From: Streptomyces deccanensis | Lineage (GTDB): Bacteria > Actinomycetota > Actinomycetes > Streptomycetales > Streptomycetaceae | Length of the DNA stretch: 64,000 bases | Direction: 5' to 3' | Assembly (NCBI RefSeq): GCF_022385335.1 | Contig: NZ_CP092431.1 | Coordinates: 992,001 to 1,056,000, forward strand | Shown: in pieces, positions 32,302 to 41,319 of the stretch | Layout: each line of letters begins with the position of its first letter | Position numbering within the stretch: the stretch's first letter is position 1 | Position numbers and translations under genes: made by a program | The notes under the pieces: model-generated | What the model was told of the DNA's origin: nothing | The model's database searches: none | The model's input: the letters and a program-made list of their open reading frames with translations, nothing else

Positions 32302-33462
32302 ATGACCGCGACCGACACGGCGACGGCTCTTCCGGCCCGGCAGATCCTGCCCGCCGAGGAGCGCCACGCCACCGAACTCGACTTCCTCGCCGCCCATGAC
32401 GAGGGCCCGCGCCCGCCCGGCTGGCGCCTGACCCCGCGTTCCGTGGTCACCTTCGTCTGCGGCAGCGGCGGCGAGGCCCTGAAGCTGCCCAAGCCGCACG
32501 AGACCCTGCCGGACAAGCTGGTGATCGCACCCAAGTTCGTCGGCGAACGCGCCCTGGTCGAGCGGTGCGTGGTCACCCTCGCCGGTGAGCGCGGCCTGCT
32601 GCTCGTCGGCGAGCCCGGCACGGCCAAGTCGATGCTCTCCGAGCTGCTGTCGGCCGCCGTGTGCGGCACCAGCGCGCTCACCGTGCAGGGCACCGCCGGC
32701 ACCACCGAGGACGCCTTCCGCTACGGCTGGAACTACGCCCTGCTGCTCGCCCAGGGCCCGACGCCGCAGGCGCTGGTCGACTCGCCGGTGCTGGGCGCGA
32801 TGCGCTCCGGCCGGGTGGCGCGGGTCGAGGAGATCACCCGCTGTCTGCCCGAGGTGCAGGACGCCCTGGTGTCGATCCTGTCCGACCGCCGGGTGAGCGT
32901 GCCCGAGCTGTCCGGCACGGACGACGCCCAGGTCGCGGCCGCGCCCGGGTTCACGGTCATCGCCACGGCCAACCTGCGTGACCGGGGTGTCTCGGAGATG
33001 TCGGCCGCGCTCAAGCGCCGCTTCAACTTCGAGACCGTGCACCCCATCGCCGACGTCGACGCCGAGACGGCCCTGGTCCGGCGGCAGGCGGAGGCGGCCG
33101 TGCAGCGGGCGGGCGCGGCCTTCGGTGTGGACGACGCGGTGCTGGACGTACTGGTCACCGTCTTCCGCGATCTGCGTGCGGGGCGTTCCGCCGAGGGCTG
33201 GGACGTGGAGCGTCCGGGCACGGTGATGTCCACCGCCGAGGCCGTGTCGGTCGCGGCCTCCCTCGGGGTGGCCGCCGCGTACCTGCCCGGCGGCGACGCG
33301 CTCGATCTCGTCCCCGGGCACCTGCTGGGCGTGGTCCGCAAGGACGACCCGGCCGACCACGCCCGCCTCCTCGGCTACTGGGACGGCCCGGTGCGCCGTC
33401 GCGCCGAGGACGGCTCGGCGATGTGGCGCCGCCTCTGGGACCTGCGGGAGAACCTTCGGTGA
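32302..33462 (+). CDS. MoxR-type AAA+ ATPase (YehL-like)
   Basis: A 386-residue AAA+ protein. Walker A is GEPGTAKS (residues 103-110), the Walker B position reads RVARVEEI (Glu replaces the first Asp), and sensor I is ATANLRD; ALKRRFNFETVHP is the arginine-finger/sensor II region. MoxR ATPases pair with VWA proteins as chaperones that remodel or insert cofactors into target complexes. The next gene carries the VWA domain and overlaps its stop codon (GTGA). AGCAAGGACG precedes the ATG. Size and neighbourhood match E. coli YehL. Confidence 0.88.
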   Translation: MTATDTATALPARQILPAEERHATELDFLAAHDEGPRPPGWRLTPRSVVTFVCGSGGEALKLPKPHETLPDKLVIAPKFVGERALVERCVVTLAGERGLLLVGEPGTAKSMLSELLSAAVCGTSALTVQGTAGTTEDAFRYGWNYALLLAQGPTPQALVDSPVLGAMRSGRVARVEEITRCLPEVQDALVSILSDRRVSVPELSGTDDAQVAAAPGFTVIATANLRDRGVSEMSAALKRRFNFETVHPIADVDAETALVRRQAEAAVQRAGAAFGVDDAVLDVLVTVFRDLRAGRSAEGWDVERPGTVMSTAEAVSVAASLGVAAAYLPGGDALDLVPGHLLGVVRKDDPADHARLLGYWDGPVRRRAEDGSAMWRRLWDLRENLR

Positions 33463-36400
33463 CGACCACTCAGGACCCGAGGGCCGCCGTCACGGCCCTC
33501 GCCGACTCGGCGGCGCCGTACCTGCTGGGGGTACGGCACCACAGCCCGGCCCTGGCCGCGGCCGTGCCCGCCCTGCTGGACGCCTCCGGCGCGGACGTCG
33601 TCTGCGTGGAGCTGCCGGCCGACTTCCAGCACTGGCTGCCCCACCTCGCGGCGCCGGGCACGCTCGCGCCGGTCGCCCTGGCCGGGGCGAGCGAGGGCGG
33701 CCGCCTCGGCTTCTACCCGTTCGCCGACTTCTCCCCCGAACTCGCCGCCCTCCGCTGGGCTCGGGACCGCGGCAAGGAGGTCATCTGCTGCGATCTCCCG
33801 ATGTCGGACCCGGCGTGGAGCGTGGACCGGCTGGTGCCGAGCGCGGAAGCGCCCGCACCGCACGCCGACCACCCGGCACCGGGCTCGCACACCACGACGG
33901 CCGACCCGGCCGGTGGCACGGCCGGTGCGAGCGGCCCCGACTCCGACCCGGGCAGCCCCATGGCCGATGCGAGCGGCCCCACCGCCGACGCGGCCGACCC
34001 AACCCCGGGTGCGAGCAGCACCGGCGCCGAGCCGGGCAGCCCCGCCCCGGCCGTGGGCACGCGCAGCGTGGTGGTCGAAGGGACCGCCGTCGCCTCGCCG
34101 ACGGCGTTCGCGGCGGCTCTCACCGCCGCCGGGACCGGTCGTGACGGGGACGATCTGTGGGACCGGTGCGTGGAGGTGCTCGCCCCCGGCTGCGCGCCCG
34201 AGGCGATCCGGCGCGCGGCCCTCGGCGTCGGGTGGGCGTTGCGTCGCGACGCCGAGTCGGCGGGCGGCGTGCCGCTGGTCGACCTGGCCCGTGAGGCGCA
34301 CATGCGCGACACGATCGCCCGCGCCGCTGCGGGCGGACGCCGGGTCGCGGCCGTGATCGGCGCGTTCCACGCCCCGGCGTTGACAGACGCGGCCGACGCG
34401 GACACCGACCCGTCCGACGCGGAGGAGGCGGCGGCCGGAACCGTCGGCACGGGGAGGCCCGCGACGGGCGGTGCGACGGCCGCCCGCAGGACGGACGGCA
34501 CCGCGACCGGGGCCCGGGGATCGGGCCTCGCCGGGGAGCACCCGCCGGTCGTCACCTCGCTCGTCCCGTACGCCTTCGACCTGCTGGACTCCCGCTCCGG
34601 GTATCCGGCGGGCATCCGTGACCCGCGCTGGCAGCAGGCGGTGTTCACGGCCGGTGGCGACCCCGAGCTGCTGCACGCCGCCGCCGCGCGGGCGATCACC
34701 GATGTGTGCCGGGAGCTGCGTGCGGCCGGGCACACCGCGGGCACGGGCGAGGCGGCCGAGACCCTGCGGATGGCGGGCGACCTGGCCAGTCTCCGGGGGC
34801 TCGCGGCCCCCGGCCGGGGCGAGGTCCTGGAGGCGCTGACGACGGTGATGGGCCAGGGCGAGCCGCTCGGCCGTGGCCGGGCTCTCGCCCGGGCGCTTGA
34901 AGTGGTGCTGGTCGGCACCGACCGGGGCCGGATCGCGCCGGGCACCCCGCGTTCGGGTCTCGGCCCGTCCGTGGAGGCGGAGTTGGCCGCGCTGCGACTG
35001 CCCGGCCCGGAGGACCCCGCCTCGCGCGAACTCCGGCTCGACCCGCTCCGCTCCACCCTCGACGGCCGCCGCGAGATCCTGCTGCAGCGCCTCGCGGTGT
35101 GCGGTGCCGGCTACGGCGAGCCCGTGGAGGTGGCCGGCACGGGCGACGGCAAGGCGCTCACCACCCGGTGGCGGGTGTCGTGGAGCCCGGCGGTTCCCGT
35201 CCGGCTCGACCTGGCCGGGATACGGGGTGTGACCGCGGCGCTGGCCGCCGAGGGCACCCTGCGGGAGACCTTCCGCCGGGAGTCGGCGGAGGGCGGGCCC
35301 ACCTGTGCCCTGGTTCTCGCCGGGCTCCGAGCGGCGGCCCGCTGCGATCTGCCCGCGCTGGTCGCCGACCGGCTGGCGGACGCCGCCGCCGTGCTCCCGG
35401 CCTCGGCCACCCTGCCCGAACTGCTCGAAGCGCTCGACCTGTTGGAGGCGCTGCGCCGGGGCCATCTGCCCGGCACCACACCCGAGGGCAGGTCGGCGGC
35501 CGCCGATCTGGCCGTCGACCTCCTGGAGGCGGCGGTCCGCGCGCTGCCCGGTCTCGCGGGCAGCGACGAGCCGGAGGACGCGGCCGCGCTCGTCGCGCTC
35601 GCCTCCCGGGCCGGTGAACACCGCCTCGGTCTGCGCATGGACGACGCCCTGGGCACGCTCGCGCGCTCCGGTTCCGCGCTGATCCAAGGGGCCGCCCTCG
35701 CCGCCCGGGTCCTGCTCGACCTCGACGGCGCCGACACCGTCGGGGCTCGTGCGGCCGGCTGGATCGACACGGCCACCGGCCCCGACGGCCGTCTCGGGCT
35801 CGCCCGCCGTCTCACCGGTCTGCTCAGCGGCGTGGCCCCGCTGCTCCAGTCCGCGCCGACCGCGCTGGACCCGCTGCTCGACCGCATCGACACGCTGACG
35901 GACCAGGGCTTCCTGGACCGGCTGCCCGCCCTGCGCGGAGGCTTCGACACGCTCACCCCGGCCGGGCGCGACCGTCTGCTCGACACGGTCACCGAACGCC
36001 TCGGCGACCGCCTGGACCTCTCCCTCACCGCCTCACCGGAACTCCTCGCCCTGTGGACGGCGGCGGACACGGCGGGCCTGACAGCGGTCAACTCCCTCCG
36101 CCTGCCGACCGGTTCGACCCCGGCGGGCTCCCCCGAGAGCCCGACCGCCGAACGGCCCACCGGGGCCGAGACCGACGCCACCCGCCTTCCCGCGGCCGCC
36201 GACGCGCCCCACCCCGACGGTCGGACGTCGGTCTCCGCCCTCCACCTCTCCCCCACCGACCGCTGGCGGCTGCTTCTCGGCCGGGAGAGCGAGAAGCTGC
36301 CGCAGGGTGCCCGGCGTTACGCGCACGCGCTGGACGAGTTGTACGGCACCGGCCGGGGCGAGGGCTCCTCGGACCTCGGCCGGGGAGCCCCGGGTCAGGG

Positions 36401-37364
36401 CGGTGGTCAGGACGCGTCGTTCCCCACGGCCCGGGAGTGGGGCGAGGAGTTGGACGCGCTGTTCGGCGCCGAGGTCCGTGAGGAGGTGCTGGCACGGGCC
36501 GCCGACCGGGGCCGTACGGACGTCCTGGCCGAGCTGGACCCCCAGGCCGTCCGCCCGTCGGTCGATCTGCTGACCTCCGTGCTGAACCTCGCCGGAGGAA
36601 TGCCCGAACAGCAACTGGCCCGACTGCGCCCGCTGGTACGACGGCTGGTCGACGAACTGGCCAAGGAACTCGCCACCCGGATGCGCCCCGCGCTCACCGG
36701 CCTGGCCACCCCGCGTCCGACCCGTCGCCCCGGTGGCCGGCTCGACCTGCCGCGCACCCTGCGGGTTAACCTGGCGAGCACCCACCGTACGGCGGACGGC
36801 CGGACCGTGGTCGTACCGGAGCGGCCGGTGTTCAGCACCCGGTCCCGCAAGGAGGCGGACTGGCGGCTGATCCTGGTCGTCGACGTGTCCGGGTCGATGG
36901 AGGCCTCCGTCATCTGGTCGGCGCTGACCGCGGCCGTGCTGGGCGGCGTCCCCACGCTGTCGACGCACTTCCTGGCGTTCTCGACCGACGTGATCGATCT
37001 GACCGACCGGGTGGACGACCCGCTGTCGCTGCTGCTCGAGGTGCGGGTCGGCGGCGGCACGCACATCGCGGCGGGTCTGGCGCACGCCCGTTCCCTGGTG
37101 ACCGTGCCCAGCCGCACCCTCGTGGTCGTCGTGAGCGACTTCGAGGAGGGCTACCCGCTGGGCGGGCTCCTGGGCGAGGTCCGGGCGCTCGCGAGTTCCG
37201 GGGTGCACCTGATGGGCTGTGCCGCCCTCGACGACACGGGCACGCCCCGCTACTCGGTGCCCGTCGCCCAGCAGCTCGTCGCGGCCGGCATGCCGGTCGC
37301 CGCCCTCAGCCCCCTCGCCCTCGCCCGCTGGGTGGGGGACCGCCTCCGCGGAGAGAGCCGATGA
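33459..37364 (+). CDS. DUF5682-like protein fused to a VWA domain (YehM-YehP fusion)
   Basis: A 1301-residue protein. The N-terminal part starts with YLLGVRHHSPALAAAVPALL and VVCVELPADFQHWLPHL, the signature of DUF5682/YehM proteins (EreA/TraB-like fold); two Ala/Asp/Thr-rich low-complexity inserts (about 135-205 and 310-355) interrupt it. The last ~180 residues are a VWA domain with the MIDAS motif VVDVSGSME, the threonine in GGGTHIA and the aspartate in VVSDFEEG. In E. coli these are separate genes, yehM and yehP; a single chain implies that they work together. GTG start overlaps the MoxR stop. VWA-bearing partners of MoxR select substrates through the metal site. Confidence 0.85.
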   Translation: MTTTQDPRAAVTALADSAAPYLLGVRHHSPALAAAVPALLDASGADVVCVELPADFQHWLPHLAAPGTLAPVALAGASEGGRLGFYPFADFSPELAALRWARDRGKEVICCDLPMSDPAWSVDRLVPSAEAPAPHADHPAPGSHTTTADPAGGTAGASGPDSDPGSPMADASGPTADAADPTPGASSTGAEPGSPAPAVGTRSVVVEGTAVASPTAFAAALTAAGTGRDGDDLWDRCVEVLAPGCAPEAIRRAALGVGWALRRDAESAGGVPLVDLAREAHMRDTIARAAAGGRRVAAVIGAFHAPALTDAADADTDPSDAEEAAAGTVGTGRPATGGATAARRTDGTATGARGSGLAGEHPPVVTSLVPYAFDLLDSRSGYPAGIRDPRWQQAVFTAGGDPELLHAAAARAITDVCRELRAAGHTAGTGEAAETLRMAGDLASLRGLAAPGRGEVLEALTTVMGQGEPLGRGRALARALEVVLVGTDRGRIAPGTPRSGLGPSVEAELAALRLPGPEDPASRELRLDPLRSTLDGRREILLQRLAVCGAGYGEPVEVAGTGDGKALTTRWRVSWSPAVPVRLDLAGIRGVTAALAAEGTLRETFRRESAEGGPTCALVLAGLRAAARCDLPALVADRLADAAAVLPASATLPELLEALDLLEALRRGHLPGTTPEGRSAAADLAVDLLEAAVRALPGLAGSDEPEDAAALVALASRAGEHRLGLRMDDALGTLARSGSALIQGAALAARVLLDLDGADTVGARAAGWIDTATGPDGRLGLARRLTGLLSGVAPLLQSAPTALDPLLDRIDTLTDQGFLDRLPALRGGFDTLTPAGRDRLLDTVTERLGDRLDLSLTASPELLALWTAADTAGLTAVNSLRLPTGSTPAGSPESPTAERPTGAETDATRLPAAADAPHPDGRTSVSALHLSPTDRWRLLLGRESEKLPQGARRYAHALDELYGTGRGEGSSDLGRGAPGQGGGQDASFPTAREWGEELDALFGAEVREEVLARAADRGRTDVLAELDPQAVRPSVDLLTSVLNLAGGMPEQQLARLRPLVRRLVDELAKELATRMRPALTGLATPRPTRRPGGRLDLPRTLRVNLASTHRTADGRTVVVPERPVFSTRSRKEADWRLILVVDVSGSMEASVIWSALTAAVLGGVPTLSTHFLAFSTDVIDLTDRVDDPLSLLLEVRVGGGTHIAAGLAHARSLVTVPSRTLVVVVSDFEEGYPLGGLLGEVRALASSGVHLMGCAALDDTGTPRYSVPVAQQLVAAGMPVAALSPLALARWVGDRLRGESR

Positions 37365-39463
37365 ACGCCGAACTGCCCCCGGCGGCACCCGACGTGGTGG
37401 CCGCCGCCGTCGAGAGCCTGACCTCCCGGCTGCGCAAGAAACTGGACGCCGCGGTCGAGACGTACGCGGCGCTGCCCGTCACCGTCGACGGCGGCGACCT
37501 GCGCATCCGGTGCGGCGAGGACGCCGAGGTCACGCTGACGCCCGGTCCTTCGGGCGCGGTGACCGACGCCGGGCGGGCGGTGTGCGGTTGCCTGCTCGCA
37601 CCCCGCTGTCTGCACCGCGCCGCCGTCCTGAGCGCCTGCCCGGTGGCCGACGCCGAGGCCATGGCCGCGGCCGAGCCGGAGCCCGCGCCGTCCGGCACGG
37701 CGGCGGACGCCCTCGTGAGCGAGGGTGAGGCCCCGTCGCCCGCGACCCCGCAGGCAGCCGGAGGATCCTCCTCAGCCGCCGCACCCGCCGACGGAACGAA
37801 GCGGTCCGAAGCCACCACCGCTACCGACCCGACGGGACCGACCGAAACCGGCAGCACCGGCGAGGTCGGCACCACCGGGGGCACAGGCACCACCGGCGCC
37901 ACCGGCAGCACCGGCGAGGTCGGCACCACTGGGACCAGCCCCGGCGCCGCCCTCACCGGCGCGGCCGGAGGCCTCGGCGACGGCGGCAAGGCCCCCACCC
38001 CCGCCCAGATCTCCGCCGCGTCCGCTCTCTGGGCGGCCACCGCGGCCGTGCTCGCCGCCGGAGTCCCGGCGGCGGGAGCGGTGCCGCAGGCGGAGTTGCT
38101 GCGGGCCGCGCACACCGCCCGGCTCGCCGGACTGCACCGCGCCGAGGCGGCGGCCCTCCGGGTGGTACGCGGACTGCGCGGGGCCCGCGCCCGGCACGAC
38201 GGGCACCGGCTCGCCGACCTGGTCGCCAACGTACGCGAACTGCTGCTCACCACCGGCCTGTTGGCGGCGGCCGATCCCGACCCCGCCCTCGTCGGCACGG
38301 CGCGGCGCGCCTATCGGCCGGGCGGCAGTCTGCGGGTGCACGGCGTGTGCCGGGAGCCGGTGATCTCGGCGACCGGGTACGGCGGTGTCGTGACCCATCT
38401 GGTCTCCGACGACGGGAGCTGGTTCTCGATCGCCGACGTCAAACCGGGCGGCCCGGCCCGCGCCCGGGGTGCCGCGAAGGCCACGGTCGCCCTCGGTTCC
38501 GGCGCCCTCGACCACGCCCGGCTCTCCCGTGGCGGGCTGCTGATCTCCGGCGCCACGGTCTCCCCGGACGGCCGCCTCGGCTCCGGCAAGGGTGTGCGGG
38601 CCACTCCGCTCGCCGGTCTGTCCTGGACGTCGGGCCCGCTCGCCGCCCTGTTCGCACGCCCCCTGGCGGAGGCGGTCGCCGAGCGGCTCACGGGCGGCCC
38701 CGGCGCCGACCCCGAGCAGGCGGAGCAGGAAGCGCGCAGACTGATCGGCTGTGACCTGGTCCTCGTCGGCGCGGCGGGCGACCAGCTGTTCGCCCGCGAG
38801 GTGTCCGGCTCCGGGGAGTGGGCCGACGGCGGCCTGCTCGTCCGGCTGACTCCGGCCAACGGCCACCCCGACCTCGCCCACATCGCCAACTTCCGTCAGC
38901 TGGCCACCCGTCCAGGTCTGCGGATACGGGTGCTGGGCCGCCTGGAACCCGACCGTGCCGCCACGCTCCGCCCGCTGGCGATCGGCCCGGCCCCGGACAC
39001 CGAGGCGACCGTGCGGCTGCCGGACGAGTGGGAGGGCCACGCCGACCTGGGCTACGACCGTCTCCAGGGCGCGCACTTCCCGCCGGCGGACGCCCTGCCC
39101 GCGGTCGACGGCCCCGCCGGGGTTCCGGCGGACCCGCTCGCCGAGGCTCCGCTGTGGCGGCTGCGCCGGCTGGTCGAGGTCGCCGTCTCCGGAGGCCGCC
39201 GCGCGGTCGCCGAACCGGCTCGTGACGGCGATCGCGGCGGAGGGGGCGCGGCCCTGCGGCGCAGTGGGTTCCGGGCGGGGGCCGACCTGGCGACCGCGCT
39301 CGCCACGGAGGCGGACCGCCGCTCCCGCGACGTCTTCGGACGCGTCACCGACCCCGACCCCGACCGCTACGCCCGCGCCTGGCTCGCCACCGCGATCTAC
39401 CTGACCGGCACCGAACGGGCCCTGATCCAGTCCACCTGGCGTCCCCCGTCCCACACCACCTGA
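37361..39463 (+). CDS. SWIM zinc-finger protein (YehQ-like)
   Basis: A 700-residue protein. The SWIM motif is VCGCLLAPRCLHRA (C75, C77, C83, H85; CxCx5CxH, slightly shorter than the usual spacing), a zinc-binding fold for nucleic-acid or protein contact. After it comes a low-complexity linker with ten Gly-X-Y triplets (about residues 160-190), then about 480 residues of unrecognised mixed alpha/beta sequence. The start overlaps the VWA-gene stop (ATGA). The order and content place it as the counterpart of E. coli YehQ. It ends tail-to-tail with the response regulator gene, 10 bp away. Confidence 0.85.
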   Translation: MNAELPPAAPDVVAAAVESLTSRLRKKLDAAVETYAALPVTVDGGDLRIRCGEDAEVTLTPGPSGAVTDAGRAVCGCLLAPRCLHRAAVLSACPVADAEAMAAAEPEPAPSGTAADALVSEGEAPSPATPQAAGGSSSAAAPADGTKRSEATTATDPTGPTETGSTGEVGTTGGTGTTGATGSTGEVGTTGTSPGAALTGAAGGLGDGGKAPTPAQISAASALWAATAAVLAAGVPAAGAVPQAELLRAAHTARLAGLHRAEAAALRVVRGLRGARARHDGHRLADLVANVRELLLTTGLLAAADPDPALVGTARRAYRPGGSLRVHGVCREPVISATGYGGVVTHLVSDDGSWFSIADVKPGGPARARGAAKATVALGSGALDHARLSRGGLLISGATVSPDGRLGSGKGVRATPLAGLSWTSGPLAALFARPLAEAVAERLTGGPGADPEQAEQEARRLIGCDLVLVGAAGDQLFAREVSGSGEWADGGLLVRLTPANGHPDLAHIANFRQLATRPGLRIRVLGRLEPDRAATLRPLAIGPAPDTEATVRLPDEWEGHADLGYDRLQGAHFPPADALPAVDGPAGVPADPLAEAPLWRLRRLVEVAVSGGRRAVAEPARDGDRGGGGAALRRSGFRAGADLATALATEADRRSRDVFGRVTDPDPDRYARAWLATAIYLTGTERALIQSTWRPPSHTT
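37847..37929. repeat. 29-bp direct repeat in the collagen-like linker of the SWIM protein
   Basis: The 29-bp sequence beginning ACCGGCAGCACCGGCGAGGT occurs twice with a 54-bp period, in frame, encoding GSTGEVGTT units. The region between encodes further Gly-X-Y triplets. Confidence 0.75.
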
Positions 39464-39473
39464 CCCGCGACGG

Positions 39474-40187
39474 TCACCCCTCCCTCGGCGCGGCGCCGCC
39501 GACCTCTCTGGGCTCCCTGGCCCTGACCAGTCCCTTCTCGTACGCGATCACGACGGCCTGGGCACGGTCGCGCAGGTGGAGCTTGGCGAAGATACGGGCC
39601 ACGTGCGACTTCACCGTGGCCTCGGTCAGGGTGAGTTCGGCCGCGAGTTCGGCGTTGGACAGACCGCGCCCGAGGAGGGTCAGGACCTCGAGTTCGCGCG
39701 GGGTCAGCACCTGGAGGTCGGCGGAGACCGCGGGCGGCCCGGCGGCTTCCGTGGCGAAGCGTTCCACCAGTCGTCGGGTGATGGAGGGTGCCAGCAGGGC
39801 GTCACCGGTGTCGACCAGGCGGACGGCCGCCGCGAGGTGCCGCGGCGTGACGTCCTTCAGGAGGAAGCCGCTGGCACCGATCGACAGGGCGGCGTAGACG
39901 TACCGGTCGAGGTCGAAGGTGGTGAGCATGAGCACCCGGCACTCCGGGTGCGCGGCCAGGATGCGCCGGGTGGCCTCCAGGCCGTCCATGGTGGGCATCC
40001 GGATGTCCATCAGCACGACGTCCGGGCGCAGTTCGCGGGCCATCGCCACCGCCTCCGCGCCGTCGGCGGCCTCGCCCACCACCTCGATGCCCCGGGCGGT
40101 GAGGATCAGCCGGAACCCGGTCCGGATCAGGGTCTGGTCGTCGACCACGAGCACGCGCGGCGCCGCTTCGGGCCCGGCCGGCGTCAC
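39474..40187 (-). CDS. NarL/LuxR-family response regulator
   Basis: A 237-residue regulator: receiver domain (about 10-130) with VVDDQ acidic pocket, phospho-acceptor D61 in VVLMDIRMP, and a LuxR-type HTH (about 170-230) with LTPRELEVLTLLGRGLSNAE followed by TEATVKSHVARIF. GTG start overlaps the histidine-kinase stop (GTGA), so kinase and regulator form one operon. It lies opposite an ABC exporter, its probable target. Confidence 0.9.
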   Translation of the reverse strand: MTPAGPEAAPRVLVVDDQTLIRTGFRLILTARGIEVVGEAADGAEAVAMARELRPDVVLMDIRMPTMDGLEATRRILAAHPECRVLMLTTFDLDRYVYAALSIGASGFLLKDVTPRHLAAAVRLVDTGDALLAPSITRRLVERFATEAAGPPAVSADLQVLTPRELEVLTLLGRGLSNAELAAELTLTEATVKSHVARIFAKLHLRDRAQAVVIAYEKGLVRAREPREVGGAAPREG

Positions 40188-41179
40188 GGCCGGTCCAGGG
40201 GGATGCGGGCGCGGACCCGGTAGCCGCCGCCGAGGCGGCGTCGGGCGTCCAGGTCGCCGCCGTACACGGCGACGCGCTCGCGCAGGCCCAGCAGCCCGCG
40301 CCCGGTGCCGTACGGATGGCGCGGAGTGGGCCGCGCGGGGTGGGACGGGGAAGGGTGCGACGGGGAAGGGTGGGACGGGGAGGGGACGCCGCCGGTCAGG
40401 ACGCTGGGGCCGGTGTTCAGCACCTCCACGCGCAGCGCCCGGTCGGCGTACCGCACGGTGACCTCGGCCTTGCCGCCGTCGCCGTGTCTGAGGGCGTTGG
40501 TGAGCGCCTCCTGCACGATCCGGTAAGCCGTCACGTCGATGCCCTGCGGCAGCGGGCGGGGCTCGCCGGAGATCCGTACCTCGACGGGCAGACCGGCGAA
40601 CGAGATCCGGTCGACGAGCGTCCCCAGCCGGTCGAGCCCGGGTTGGGGCGTCAGCTCCGCCAACTCCGGCCACTCCACGCGCTCCACACCGGCACCAACC
40701 ACATCCCCATCCCCATCCACATCGCGGCCCGCGCCCTTCCGCGCGTCCGAGGCCGCCGTCGCGTCCAGGCCCTCCTGCACGTCCGCCTCGTCCTCGCCGT
40801 TCTGCGACGGCGCCAGCAGACCCAGCAGATGCCGTAGGTCGGTCATCGCGCCACGGCCCGCGTCCTCGACGGCGAGCAGAGCCGCCGCCGCCTCGTCCGG
40901 CATGGTGCCCAGTACCTCACGCGCCGCTCCCGCCTGGACCACCATGAGGCTGACGTTGTGGCTGACGATGTCGTGCAACTCCCGGGCGATACGGTCGCGT
41001 TCGGCCGCGATCGCGGCCCGCGCGGCGCTCTCCCGCTCCCGTTCGAGCATCCAGCCGCGCTCCCCCACCGCCTTCTGCCACCGGCGCCGGGTGCGCACCA
41101 GGGCCACCGCGAGACCCACCGCGACCGCCGCCACCACCCCCAGCGCCGCCGCCGGCCCGTCCGTCCCCCACTCCCACAT
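40184..41179 (-). CDS. HPK7-type sensor histidine kinase
   Basis: A 331-residue kinase with one N-terminal membrane helix (about residues 13-28), a coiled-coil, a HisKA_3 dimerisation domain with phospho-acceptor H69 in ELHDIVSHN, and a HATPase_c domain (N box in VQEALTNALRHG, G box in GRGLLGLRERV). The ATP lid between these boxes contains an insertion of repeated Ser-His-Pro units. There is no extracellular sensor domain, so the signal is probably intramembrane, as in the kinases that guard peptide-antibiotic exporters. GAGGGTGA precedes the ATG. Confidence 0.88.
   Translation of the reverse strand: MWEWGTDGPAAALGVVAAVAVGLAVALVRTRRRWQKAVGERGWMLERERESAARAAIAAERDRIARELHDIVSHNVSLMVVQAGAAREVLGTMPDEAAAALLAVEDAGRGAMTDLRHLLGLLAPSQNGEDEADVQEGLDATAASDARKGAGRDVDGDGDVVGAGVERVEWPELAELTPQPGLDRLGTLVDRISFAGLPVEVRISGEPRPLPQGIDVTAYRIVQEALTNALRHGDGGKAEVTVRYADRALRVEVLNTGPSVLTGGVPSPSHPSPSHPSPSHPARPTPRHPYGTGRGLLGLRERVAVYGGDLDARRRLGGGYRVRARIPLDRP
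40338..40382. repeat. 15-bp tandem repeat (three units) in the kinase ATP lid
   Basis: Three 15-bp units of GGGTGSGACGGGGAR on the plus strand, encoding PSPSH repeats in the minus-strand kinase. In frame, so changes of copy number would shorten or lengthen the ATP-lid insertion. Confidence 0.9.
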
Positions 41180-41306
41180 GGAGTTCACCCTCGCAGACCG
41201 GCCCGCCGCCGCGCATCCGCCCCGGGATGGGGTCCCCTGCATCTGCGGGATGAGGCCCGGGTCATGGTGCCGTCCCGGGAGGGATGTCCCGGCGGCGCCG
41301 CTCGCC

Positions 41307-41312
41307 TAGCGT
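41307..41312 (+). promoter_or_regulatory. -10 element of a leaderless promoter for the ABC exporter
   Basis: TAGCGT, 7 nt, then the ATG of the ATPase gene. It lies in the 140-bp divergent region shared with the two-component operon. Confidence 0.45.
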
Positions 41313-41319
41313 CCAATGC

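Noticed and set aside
40338..40382. CRISPR-like repeats
   Set aside because: The three 15-bp units are contiguous, without spacers, and in frame in a kinase gene; likewise the other arrays lack unique spacers, and no cas genes are present.
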